DNA of 58,955 bases, from NCBI RefSeq assembly GCF_014647195.1, contig NZ_BMOS01000013.1, positions 13,389 to 72,343 on the forward strand, read 5' to 3'. This DNA comes from Oceanobacillus indicireducens. Lineage in GTDB: Bacteria > Bacillota > Bacilli > Bacillales > Amphibacillaceae. Positions 35,057 to 42,632 of this stretch are shown one piece after another; the first letter of the stretch is position 1; each line of letters opens with the position of its first letter. Below the pieces are notes generated by a model. The model saw only the letters and a list, made by a program, of their open reading frames with translations, was not told where the DNA came from and did no database searches. The position numbers and the translations under genes were made by a program.

Positions 35057-35111
35057 TTCTTCTCCTCCCATTCTTCTCGAAAATGGCAAAGTTTAAACCG
35101 CAAAAAAAGCT

Positions 35112-35129
35112 TTACAGTACTTACTGTAA
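35112..35129 (-). promoter_or_regulatory. Palindromic operator of the toxin-antitoxin operon
   Basis: Perfect TTACAGTA-ct-TACTGTAA palindrome, 55 bases before the antitoxin start, close to a weak minus-strand promoter (TTGCAC, about 19 bases, TGTAAT). Likely autorepression site for antitoxin or its complex with Doc. Confidence 0.55.
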
Positions 35130-35241
35130 TAACATTACATCTAAATTATAACTCAGAAGTGCAAAAAATACAATTTTTTTTATTAAGATTTGTCAAGTAT
35201 TTTAAATGGAAGTTTTATTTCGCAAACTCAGCTTTGAATAA

Positions 35242-35394
35242 ATAAACGACATCAAAACACTGCATGAAGGCGAGCTTGTGTTGGTGGATATTGCATACTC
35301 TGATGATGAATTTGGAATATCTTCTATTTCAAACTCGTTTTATGAAGACCCCGAAGCGAATATGGAGGAGTTAAAGGAGTATCTCGGGTTGTGA
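35242..35394 (+). pseudogene. C-terminal gene remnant
   Basis: Open frame with no start codon, running after a TAA at 35239. It reads INDIKTLHEGELVLVDIAYS, then DDEFGISSISNSFYEDPEAN and MEELKEYLGL to a TGA at 35392. Clear protein-like composition. Its end overlaps the abnormal tail of the opposing lipoprotein gene, so a rearrangement joined two cut genes here. Family not recognised. Confidence 0.55.
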
Positions 35395-35749
35395 GAGAAG
35401 ACACACCATCTTCATCACCTACCCCAATATGGAATGTTTGCTGCTCGTCAACTCCATCTATTTTGGTTGCGAAAATAATCAAACCCGTTTCGTCTACCGG
35501 TGACGTTAGATAACCTAGCTGATCATCGACTAATTCCCCTTGCTCATATTTTTCTACCCACATGGATACTTCCTCATAGTCCTCGTTATTGAAGTCAAAC
35601 AGGAACGATTGGTTTGTTAGCGTAGAGAGTATAGTTTCCTCCCTATCACTTACATCAACTGCTGCAATAATATTAGAAGCGTTGTCATCACAAGCACTCA
35701 ATGTTCCTACTAACAAAATAAACATCAGAATTCCCAAAAGTTTTTTCAT
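35324..35749 (-). pseudogene. Truncated lipoprotein gene
   Basis: Signal peptide with lipobox LVGTLSAC near residue 20, followed by about 100 normal residues (NQSFLFDFNNEDYEEVSMWV ... TFHIGVGDEDGVSSLTT). The last 20 or so residues are merely the antisense of the plus-strand remnant at 35242-35394, so the natural C-terminus is gone. Start ATG 35749 has only a distant AAGGA. Still might be made as a truncated lipoprotein. Function unknown. Confidence 0.6.
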
Positions 35750-35883
35750 TAGAGAATCACATCCTTCGTTTCCGTTTTCTACTTTACTGCTTGAAAATAT
35801 TAAAAGTTATCCTCTCCACCAACAATGACAGAGCGGTGAGAGCTCGTATAATTATCATAGCGGTTAGAGATTATCATTGTAAA

Positions 35884-35926
35884 CAAAAAAGGTAAGCCGA
35901 CCAGGTCAAAACCTGATTGACTCACC
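35884..35926 (-). terminator. Terminator of proS
   Basis: Minus-strand 16-position stem, all but one paired when G-U pairs are allowed: GGTGAGTC-AATCAGGT, loop TTTG, ACCTGGTC-GGCTTACC, then six T. It lies 290 bases past the proS stop, beyond a family B insertion. Confidence 0.75.
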
Positions 35927-36049
35927 TTTAAACAGTCGATGTCACTTTTGATTTACATTCAGCTCCATCGACCAGGAACTGTCCGAACTTCCTGCACCTA
36001 CATTCGATAAAGAAGACTTGCCGAATGATCTATATGAGGCTTAGTCGCC

Positions 36050-36219
36050 CTTATACCCTTGTGGTGAAAGTCAACATCGGCTCAAGGAGAAAAGGAAGGC
36101 CGACTAAGAACGCGGGCCAAGGCCCAACTCACGTCTCCCCCTAAAGGGGCATGTTTCCTTTATCTCATTGCGTCGAAGTCCAATTCGGCCGTTCCTAAAC
36201 GGGCGATGTCACCTTTGAT
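36050..36219. repeat. Family B variant inserted between proS and its terminator
   Basis: Shares AAGTCAACATC, GGAAGGCC, CCCCCTAAAGGGGCATGTTTCC and GGGCG with 58229-58421 and 15893-16095. The segment including it is bracketed by 19-bp direct repeats (35937-35955 and 36204-36222, one mismatch). The right one contains the proS stop codon. Confidence 0.65.
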
Positions 36220-37659
36220 TTAATAAGCCTTCGCCCAAATAACCATCTCTTTCGCTGGTTTACCACAGCACACACAAGTTTCCGCTAACTTCTCTTGTTC
36301 AAAAGGAATACAGCGGGAGGTTGCGGTTGTTTCTTCTTGGATCTTCTCTTCACACGCTTCGTCTCCACACCACATTGCTTTTAGGAAACCGCCTTTTTCC
36401 TCAAGCATTTCTCTAAATTCTTCCATCGTTGTAACAGAAGTTGTCTTCTCGTTACGATGTGCGAGTGCCTTGTCGTAAAGGTTTTGCTGGACTTCATCAA
36501 GCAATTCCGGTAGACGCTTTTCCAGATCAGCAAGTGCGACAAATTCCTTCTCACCGGTATCACGGCGTACAAGGACAACTTGCTCCTTCTCAATATCTTT
36601 CGGTCCTAGTTCAATACGAACTGGGATTCCCTTCATTTCATATTCATTAAATTTCCAGCCTGGCATCTTGTCGCTTGCGTCAATATCGACACGAACAAGA
36701 CCTTTGAGCTGATCACGCAAGTCATACGCTTTATCTAGTACGCCTTCCTTATGTTGTGCAACCGGAATAATCATCGCCTGTGTCGGAGCAATCTTCGGAG
36801 GTACAACTAAGCCGCGGTTGTCCCCGTGAACCATAATCAATGCTCCCATAATTCTTGTGGATAGCCCCCAAGATGTCTGGTGAACGAATTGACTATCCCC
36901 GTTCTCATCCAAGTACGTAATATCAAAAGCTTCTGCAAAGCCAGAACCGAAATGATGGCTCGTTCCAGATTGCAATGCTTTCCCGTCATGCATTAACGCT
37001 TCAATCGTTAACGTATATTTTGCTCCAGCAAATTTTTCACTCTCTGTCTTCTTTCCCTTATATACCGGGATCGCCATATAGTTTTCAACTAAGTCTGCAT
37101 AAGTATCAAGCATTCTCGCTGTTTCAATTTCCGCATCTTTGTCTGTTGCATGTGCCGTGTGCCCTTCCTGCCAGTGGAATTCAGAAGAACGCAGGAATGG
37201 ACGAGTTGTCTTCTCCCAACGCACGACGTTCGCCCACTGGTTATAGAGCTTCGGAAGATCGCGATACGAATGAATGTGCCTTGAATAATATTCACAGAAC
37301 AATACTTCAGACGTTGGGCGGACAGCGATTCTTTCTTGCAGTTCTTCATCTCCGCCATGGGTCACCCAAGCTACTTCCGGCGCGAATCCTTCCACGTGAT
37401 CTGCTTCTTTCTGCAGCCAGCTTTCTGGAATAAACAATGGGAACTGCACATTCGTATGGCCCGATTCTTTAATCATGCGATCCAATTCATCTTTAATATT
37501 TTCCCAAATCGCATACCCGTATGGACGGATAATCATCGTCCCTTTAATTAAACCGTAATCGACTAACTCGGCCTGTTTCACAACATCGGTATACCACTGT
37601 GCAAAGTCATCTTCCATCGCGGTAATCTTTTCCACAAAGTCTTTATTCTTTTTAGACAA
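36220..37659 (-). CDS. proS: Prolyl-tRNA synthetase, eukaryote/archaea-like type without editing insertion
   Basis: 479 residues, class IIa. Motif 2 region [20 protein letters not shown] ... [19 protein letters not shown], motif 3 [17 protein letters not shown], and a C-terminal zinc-binding domain ([16 protein letters not shown]) ending in Tyr, typical of the archaeal-type ProRS. It lacks the large editing insertion of B. subtilis ProRS (about 560 residues), so it may be a second enzyme as in the B. cereus group. TTG 37659 is chosen, 6 bases after AGAGGTG; the GTG at 37668 overlaps that site. Controlled by a T-box upstream. Confidence 0.94.
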   Translation of the reverse strand: MSKKNKDFVEKITAMEDDFAQWYTDVVKQAELVDYGLIKGTMIIRPYGYAIWENIKDELDRMIKESGHTNVQFPLFIPESWLQKEADHVEGFAPEVAWVTHGGDEELQERIAVRPTSEVLFCEYYSRHIHSYRDLPKLYNQWANVVRWEKTTRPFLRSSEFHWQEGHTAHATDKDAEIETARMLDTYADLVENYMAIPVYKGKKTESEKFAGAKYTLTIEALMHDGKALQSGTSHHFGSGFAEAFDITYLDENGDSQFVHQTSWGLSTRIMGALIMVHGDNRGLVVPPKIAPTQAMIIPVAQHKEGVLDKAYDLRDQLKGLVRVDIDASDKMPGWKFNEYEMKGIPVRIELGPKDIEKEQVVLVRRDTGEKEFVALADLEKRLPELLDEVQQNLYDKALAHRNEKTTSVTTMEEFREMLEEKGGFLKAMWCGDEACEEKIQEETTATSRCIPFEQEKLAETCVCCGKPAKEMVIWAKAY

Positions 37660-37689
37660 ATGAAACACCTCTTTACGTTATTTTAAGTA

Positions 37690-37960
37690 TGTGTTCAAAA
37701 AGGAGGATAAAAAGGACCGAGGTCGGCTAAGTTCGCAACGTCCTGTTGCAATGCCGACACTAGCACGTCCTGTGCGTCGAAATTCGAGGCGGCGAAAGCT
37801 CCCGGCACCGGAATGTACGTTAGTAGGTACATGAGGAGCGGAAAAGCGAGCCAACGAGTTTCCACAGGAGGTGGTGAGTTCTACGTTGTCCACAGGACGT
37901 GGACGATCTTAGTAGAACCTCCCCTTTCGCGAAGTTTCATTTTTACCGGACTTTTTGAAC
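37690..37960. repeat. Family B-related GC-rich element in the proS leader
   Basis: About 270 bp between the T-box terminator and the proS start. Shares GTCGGCTAAG, ACGTCCTG and ACGTCCTGTGCGTCGA with 1-135. Contains a nested hairpin TTCTAC...TGTCCAC/GTGGAC...GTAGAA. It is part of the leader of any read-through proS mRNA. Confidence 0.55.
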
Positions 37961-37976
37961 AACCTCTTTTACCAAT

Positions 37977-38235
37977 AAAAAAAGACCCCTATCATATAAA
38001 AAGGGACCTTCGTGTGGTGGTACCACCCTTATTTGCATGAAAAGTCATGCACACTTCCTTCGAATAACGGCTCTACACCGCGCACATCTTACAGACTGTC
38101 TCTTCGTCTATACGAAGTGCGAACTCAGACGGCAGGTTCTAACTTCTGTCTCCCGGAAATTCGCACCGACCATTTCCTCTCTGAAAAAGACAGCAAATTG
38201 TACTATTCCGCATCAACGTTTCCACATATTTTCTC
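37977..38235 (-). promoter_or_regulatory. T-box riboswitch (proline, CCU specifier) for proS
   Basis: Minus-strand leader. Stem I has AG-rich bulge AGAGAGG and distal CGGTGCGAA; the 3' side reads AGAACCTGCC, giving a CCU specifier. The antiterminator carries the T-box word AAGGGTGGTACCACC at about 38014-38029. The terminator pairs GGTCCCT/AGGGGTC (38008-37984), followed by seven T. Uncharged tRNA-Pro should allow read-through into proS. Confidence 0.92.
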
Positions 38236-38241
38236 TTTTCT

Positions 38242-38285
38242 AATATATAGAAAGTAGGGGGTAAAGTCAAGCTATCCCCCCTACT
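38242..38285 (-). promoter_or_regulatory. proS T-box promoter nested in a hairpin overlapping the pdxK stop
   Basis: Minus strand TTGACT (38265-38270), 17 bases, TATATT (38242-38247). The -35 box lies in the loop of a perfect 9-bp hairpin AGTAGGGGG/CCCCCTACT (38253-38261 with 38277-38285) whose outer arm covers the pdxK stop codon. The hairpin probably ends pdxK transcripts. Confidence 0.65.
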
Positions 38286-39114
38286 GAACCTTCTCTACTT
38301 TAATATCGAACGCATCGCCGTATTTCCGCTGGGCAGCATGATAGGTCGGCCCAACCATTTCGGTATACGTGAACCCATGATTGATTGCTGTTGTTACAAA
38401 TTTCTTCGCATGCTCCACTGCATCTTCCACGGTTTCGCCCTTCGCAAGGTAAGCTGTAATTGCCGCAGAGTAAGAGCAACCCGCTCCGCTCGTATTAACT
38501 GTGTCAATACGCGGCGCTTCAAATAAAGTAAGTGTCTTCCCGTCATATAATACATCGACAGCAGGCCCATCCAGCCGGCCACCTTTCACGAGCACATACT
38601 TAGAACCAAGCTCATATAAGTCAATCGCTGCTTGTTTCAATGCTTCCACATTTGTTATCTCTCGCTCACCCAGCAGAAATCGCGCTTCTGGAATGTTCGG
38701 TGTAATAATGGTTGCAAGTGGGATAAGCCGCTTTTTCAACGCCTCAATTGCATCATCTTTCAAAAGCTTTGAATCAAGTTTCCCGACCATAACCGGATCA
38801 ATAACAACCGATTTAATATCCGATTGTTCAATTAACCCTGCGACCACATCAATTACTTCTTTAGAGAATAACATCCCCGTTTTTAAGGCATCCGTCCCAA
38901 CCTGGCGCATCGCAGTATCAAATTGTGCTTCGATTGCTTCTATCGTCTGCGGATGGACGTTTTTCCCTGTTTCCGGGTGTTTCCCAACGATAGCTGTAAC
39001 AACACTCATTCCATAAACATCAAGTTCTTGGAATGTTTTTAAATCTGCTTGGATTCCCGCACTCCCGCCTGCTGCAGAACCCGCGATCGTAATAACTCTT
39101 GCAGGATATTCCAT
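38281..39114 (-). CDS. pdxK: Pyridoxine/pyridoxal kinase PdxK (HMP kinase-like)
   Basis: 277 residues, ribokinase fold of the ThiD/PdxK group. N-terminal VITIAGSAAGGSAGIQADLKTFQ, MVGKLDSKLL, TIITPNIPEARFLLG, and the anion hole NTSGAGCSYSAAI with the extra Cys seen in B. subtilis PdxK; tail VGPTYHAAQRKYG also matches. Makes pyridoxal phosphate; HMP kinase activity is possible. Start has good upstream purines. Immediately upstream of proS but separated by a terminator-like hairpin. Confidence 0.9.
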   Translation of the reverse strand: MEYPARVITIAGSAAGGSAGIQADLKTFQELDVYGMSVVTAIVGKHPETGKNVHPQTIEAIEAQFDTAMRQVGTDALKTGMLFSKEVIDVVAGLIEQSDIKSVVIDPVMVGKLDSKLLKDDAIEALKKRLIPLATIITPNIPEARFLLGEREITNVEALKQAAIDLYELGSKYVLVKGGRLDGPAVDVLYDGKTLTLFEAPRIDTVNTSGAGCSYSAAITAYLAKGETVEDAVEHAKKFVTTAINHGFTYTEMVGPTYHAAQRKYGDAFDIKVEKVQ

Positions 39115-39160
39115 AAAGCATTACTCCTTTAATTTCAACTATCAATTATTTTAACACACG

Positions 39161-39643
39161 CTAAAAAATAATGAGAATAAAAAACCAGACAATCATTACG
39201 AACTGTAAAATCACTTTTGCGAACGATCCACCCAAAAATCCGATCAACGATCCAATCGAAGCCCGGAATGCCTCATTTACCGTGCGCTTCATCAACATTT
39301 CTACGATGAACACAACAAGAAATGGGACATAAATAATTCCAAAGGGCGGTGTAATAAAGGAACCGATAATAACAGCAACGGCAGCCGCGCGTTCCCCTGC
39401 TTTACTGCCCCCGAACCGTTTCACAAAGTAACTGTTGGCAATGATATCGGAACTGATTAGCAGAATCGTTATCACAATCATTGCAAGCCAAAATAACGTA
39501 TTCAGTTCGCCACTGTCAATACCAAAGTGAAAAATTATGAAACCTAACCAGATAAGTAGTACGGATGGAATAATCGGAAATACAATCCCGATGAAGCTAC
39601 CGATAAATAATAAGACGATGACGATCCAAAGGATAATTTCCAT
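39161..39643 (-). CDS. DUF456 family membrane protein
   Basis: 160 residues, nearly all hydrophobic with four or five helices. Characteristic DUF456 pattern: FPIIPSVLLIWLGFIIFHFG, IIANSYFVKRFGGSKAGERA and FGIIYVPFLVVFIVEMLM. Glycine-rich zipper-like motifs (GSLIGFLGGSFAK) lie near the end. Function unknown. Single gene, start with AAAGGA upstream. Confidence 0.85.
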   Translation of the reverse strand: MEIILWIVIVLLFIGSFIGIVFPIIPSVLLIWLGFIIFHFGIDSGELNTLFWLAMIVITILLISSDIIANSYFVKRFGGSKAGERAAAVAVIIGSFITPPFGIIYVPFLVVFIVEMLMKRTVNEAFRASIGSLIGFLGGSFAKVILQFVMIVWFFILIIF

Positions 39644-39697
39644 GAAAGGACACTCCCATTCTATCTATTAACTACGGTGTAACTGGCTAGTAACAGC

Positions 39698-39760
39698 CCG
39701 ATTGGTTCAACTCAACAAACTTCAGTGGATTAAAAAATGCACATTAAATGAAAGTCCAAT
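39698..39760 (-). repeat. Degenerate family A hairpin-1 half
   Basis: GGTTCAACTCAACAAACTTCAGTGG and TTAAATGAAAGTCCAATTTA match the end of family A elements loosely; it lies directly before a full copy, so two elements are in tandem. Confidence 0.5.
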
Positions 39761-39920
39761 TTATTACGCACTAACGGTCTGTAATATCCCCATCTCTAAA
39801 AATGGGTTAAGCTCAAGATGTGAAGGTGGGGGATATACAGTCCGTAAATCCCTGATTCTGTTCAACTAACATTCAGCCGGGGGAGATAAGGAAACCCCCA
39901 CCGAATGAAGTTTCACTTTA
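39761..39920 (-). repeat. Family A repeat, full copy
   Basis: TTATTACGCACTAACGGTCT, central CCCCATCTCT with AGGTGGGGGATATACAGTCC, TTCAACTAACATTCAG, and CCGAATGAAGTTTCACTTTA at the end. Confidence 0.9.
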
Positions 39921-39943
39921 ACTTTTTTCTTATTTCAATCTTA

Positions 39944-40084
39944 ATGACTCTTAGCTTCTCTGTCCATATTATTTTTATTCTCTTAAAAGTAAATCTCGGG
40001 GAAACCTGCGTAAATGAGATGATATGGAAGGATGTTTTTGTATATCCAAATGAGGTATGGATTATTCCGAAATTTGAAGGCTAA
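39944..40084 (+). CDS. Possible small membrane peptide or gene remnant
   Basis: 46-residue frame MTLSFSVHIIFILLKVNLGE then TCVNEMIWKDVFVYPNEVWI and IPKFEG. A hydrophobic N-terminus and a non-random tail suggest coding, and the frame stays open upstream with more hydrophobic residues. There is no ribosome site before the ATG, so this may be the surviving 3' part of a longer gene cut by the adjacent family A element. Confidence 0.35.
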   Translation: MTLSFSVHIIFILLKVNLGETCVNEMIWKDVFVYPNEVWIIPKFEG

Positions 40085-40105
40085 CCGATTTTTTTCTCAT
40101 TTTAT

Positions 40106-40125
40106 CATGTTTGAGAGAAAACATG
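40106..40125 (+). promoter_or_regulatory. Palindrome upstream of ehuB
   Basis: CATGTTT-n6-AAACATG, perfect, about 115 bases before ehuB. Candidate operator for an unidentified regulator of ectoine uptake. Confidence 0.4.
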
Positions 40126-40238
40126 TTTATCGGTACCATTGTAACAACATTAAAATATAGAGTGCTTTTTTACCCGATGTTTTTATTATGAACAAAAGGG
40201 AATAGAAGTATCAAAATTCTTAGGAGGTCAATAGCAAC

Positions 40239-41114
40239 GTGAAACGATTAGGGGTTTTAGTTTTAGTGGGCTTATTAGTTTTACTTGCAGCATGTGGTTC
40301 TGATAATGGAAATGGTGACGGTGCAGGTAAATTAGAAGCATTAAAAGAAAGCGGTACCGTAACAGTCGGCTTCGCTAACGAAGCACCATATGCTTATGAA
40401 GATAATGGTGAATTAAAAGGGGCTGCCGTAGATATTGCACAAGCAGTATTCGAAGAGCTTGGTATTGAAAATATGGATTCACAGTTAGCTGATTTCAGTC
40501 AATTGATTCCAGGTGTTCAAGCTGGACAATTTGATGTTGTAACAGCCGGCATGGCAATACAACCTGCACGCTGTGAGAACGCACTATTCGCCGAACCGGA
40601 AATGCAATACGGGGAAGGCTTAGTTGTACCAGCAGGAAACCCGAATGATATTCATAGTTACAAAGATATAGCGGATAATCCAGATTTAACTGTCGTGGTC
40701 ATGGAAGGCGCAACAGAGATTGGTTTCTTACTGGATGAAGGTGTTAGTGAAGATCAAATCACGACTGCTTCAGACATCCCATCTACTTTCTCGGCCGTTC
40801 AAGCTGGTAGAGCGGATGCAACAACCGGCACCGAAATGACGGTAAGAATGGCGCTTGAATCGTTTGATTCCGATGATCTTGAGTTTGTAGAGTCATTTGA
40901 ACAACCCGATATTGAAGGTGTGCCAAGTTACGGCGCTGCTGCCTTCAGTCTAGATAATGAAGAATTACGTGATGCTTACAATGAGGTATTAGCAGAATTA
41001 AAAGAAGATGGAACCGTTGCAGAGCTACTTGAAGCGAATGGATTTAATGGTGAAACAAACTTTGTAGCAGATGGAGAAGTGACGACAGAGCAAGTGTGTA
41101 ATGGTGAAGAGTAA
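40239..41114 (+). CDS. ehuB: Ectoine/hydroxyectoine ABC transporter substrate-binding protein EhuB
   Basis: 291-residue lipoprotein: lipobox LLAACG (about 18-21), then a family-3 solute-binding fold. EhuB marks are TVGFANEAPYAYEDNGELKG, DVVTAGMAIQPARCENALFAEPE and SYGAAAFSLDNEELRDAYNE. Captures ectoines as compatible solutes in a salt-adapted cell. Strong ribosome site TTAGGAGG. First gene of ehuBCDA; an internal terminator after it probably makes the binding protein more abundant than the permeases. Confidence 0.9.
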   Translation: MKRLGVLVLVGLLVLLAACGSDNGNGDGAGKLEALKESGTVTVGFANEAPYAYEDNGELKGAAVDIAQAVFEELGIENMDSQLADFSQLIPGVQAGQFDVVTAGMAIQPARCENALFAEPEMQYGEGLVVPAGNPNDIHSYKDIADNPDLTVVVMEGATEIGFLLDEGVSEDQITTASDIPSTFSAVQAGRADATTGTEMTVRMALESFDSDDLEFVESFEQPDIEGVPSYGAAAFSLDNEELRDAYNEVLAELKEDGTVAELLEANGFNGETNFVADGEVTTEQVCNGEE

Positions 41115-41157
41115 ACGTATCCGTTCACTTCAAGAACGAATAATGCAGTAACTTCAT

Positions 41158-41196
41158 AAGGTCCGGTTCCTATCCAGGGCTGGACCTTTATTTTTT
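41158..41196 (+). terminator. Intra-operon terminator after ehuB
   Basis: AAGGTCC/GGACCTT stem followed by TATTTTTTC. Partial termination would set the ratio of binding protein to permease. Confidence 0.75.
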
Positions 41197-41244
41197 CGCG
41201 TGAATATGGAAGCGTACAACAATCTATTACAAGATAAATAAGGA

Positions 41245-41916
41245 GTGATTATCATTAATGCAGTAATCGAGGTTTTTCCTCAAATTGCACGAGGTCTTGG
41301 TGTAACCATTACAGTTCTAATTGCTGCGTCCCTATTAGCCTATATAATGGCCTTTGTTGCCGGACTCTCTAAACTATCAAATAATGTATTCATTCGTAAA
41401 GCGACCGGGTTTTACGTGGAAATCTTCCGTGGAACCTCACTTATTGTTCAATTGTTTTGGCTTTACTATGCAATTCCGATGCTATTTAATATACCACTCG
41501 GTACCAACTGGTGGATCGGGGTCATCGCAATCGGACTGAACTATGGTGCATATCTTTCAGAAGTGGTTCGCTCGTCCATCGTTGCAGTAGATAAGGGACA
41601 AACAGAAGCGGCTATTGCCCTTAACATGACAAGTTTCCAACGTATGCGACTTATTATTTTTCCGCAAGCAGTTCGCATGATGCTCCCTGAGTTTGGTAAT
41701 TATACGATACTCATGTTGAAAAGTACTTCGCTCGTTTCCTTGATTGGTTTACGGGATATCCTCTATTATGGAGATATTATCCGAAGTACGAATGCATCGA
41801 TTACCCCGCTTGTTTATACATTAGTACTCGTGCTCTACTTCCTCCTTGCTTTACCATTAATTTGGTTGACAAGGAAAGGAGAAGGTATTGCAAAGAAAGG
41901 GGTAGCTAGTTCATGA
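41245..41916 (+). CDS. ehuC: Ectoine/hydroxyectoine ABC transporter permease EhuC
   Basis: About 220 residues, His/Glu/Gln-type permease with five or so helices. ABC-contacting EAA loop: EAAIALNMTSFQRMRLIIFPQAVRMMLPEFGN. The start is uncertain: GTG 41245 overlaps the ribosome site AAGGAG (41240-41245). An ATT at 41254, 8 bases past that site, would give (M)INAVIEVFPQI, which is where an ATG is expected; an ATG-to-ATT change is possible. Overlaps ehuD by 4 bases. Confidence 0.88.
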   Translation: MIIINAVIEVFPQIARGLGVTITVLIAASLLAYIMAFVAGLSKLSNNVFIRKATGFYVEIFRGTSLIVQLFWLYYAIPMLFNIPLGTNWWIGVIAIGLNYGAYLSEVVRSSIVAVDKGQTEAAIALNMTSFQRMRLIIFPQAVRMMLPEFGNYTILMLKSTSLVSLIGLRDILYYGDIIRSTNASITPLVYTLVLVLYFLLALPLIWLTRKGEGIAKKGVASS

Positions 41917-42614
41917 ACACAACCTATTGGAGTTGGGATAGATTTTTTGAAGCACTCCCTTTCATTTTAGACGGTTTAGGCTTGACAATTTTCCTAACCA
42001 TTTCCTGTTTCATATTTGCGCTCGTCTTTGGATTCGTTTGGACATTCTTAAGAAGAATACCGAATCGACCATTTAACTGGATTGTATCGTGGGTCATGGA
42101 ATTTATCCGTACAACCCCGCCACTTGTACAGTTATTCTTCATTTATTATGCATGGCCGGTCATGCCTCTAGTCGGTACAACATTAAGCCCAGTGCAAAGT
42201 GCTATTCTTGGTCTAGGACTTCACTACAGCACCTATATTTCCGAAATCTATCGCTCAGGAATTGAAAGTGTTGAAAAAGGACAATGGGAAGCAGCTCAGG
42301 CACTTAACCTTAGCACCCTCGATAAATGGAGAAAAGTCATTTTACCACAGGCGATTCCGCCAACAGTACCGATGCTTGGAAACTACTTTATTATTTTATT
42401 TAAAGAGGTACCACTTGTTTCAACAATTAGTGTCGCTGAAATCTTATTGTTAGCGAACACATACGGAGCGAGGAATTGGGCTTATCTAGAGCCACTTACA
42501 ATTGTAGGTATTATATTCCTGCTTCTAAGCTATCCTTCCTCCATACTGATTCGGAAGCTGGAAGATAGGATGAACACAAGATTCGATAAAAATGCATTAG
42601 CCAAAAGTTCATAG
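41913..42614 (+). CDS. ehuD: Ectoine/hydroxyectoine ABC transporter permease EhuD
   Basis: 233 residues, second membrane subunit. Five to six helices; EAA loop EAAQALNLSTLDKWRKVILPQAIPPTVPMLGNY; FIRTTPPLVQLFFIYYAWP in the HisM-type signature. Start ATGA overlaps the ehuC stop. Forms a heterodimer with EhuC. Confidence 0.92.
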   Translation: MNTTYWSWDRFFEALPFILDGLGLTIFLTISCFIFALVFGFVWTFLRRIPNRPFNWIVSWVMEFIRTTPPLVQLFFIYYAWPVMPLVGTTLSPVQSAILGLGLHYSTYISEIYRSGIESVEKGQWEAAQALNLSTLDKWRKVILPQAIPPTVPMLGNYFIILFKEVPLVSTISVAEILLLANTYGARNWAYLEPLTIVGIIFLLLSYPSSILIRKLEDRMNTRFDKNALAKSS

Positions 42615-42632
42615 AGGAGAAGTGATGAGAAA

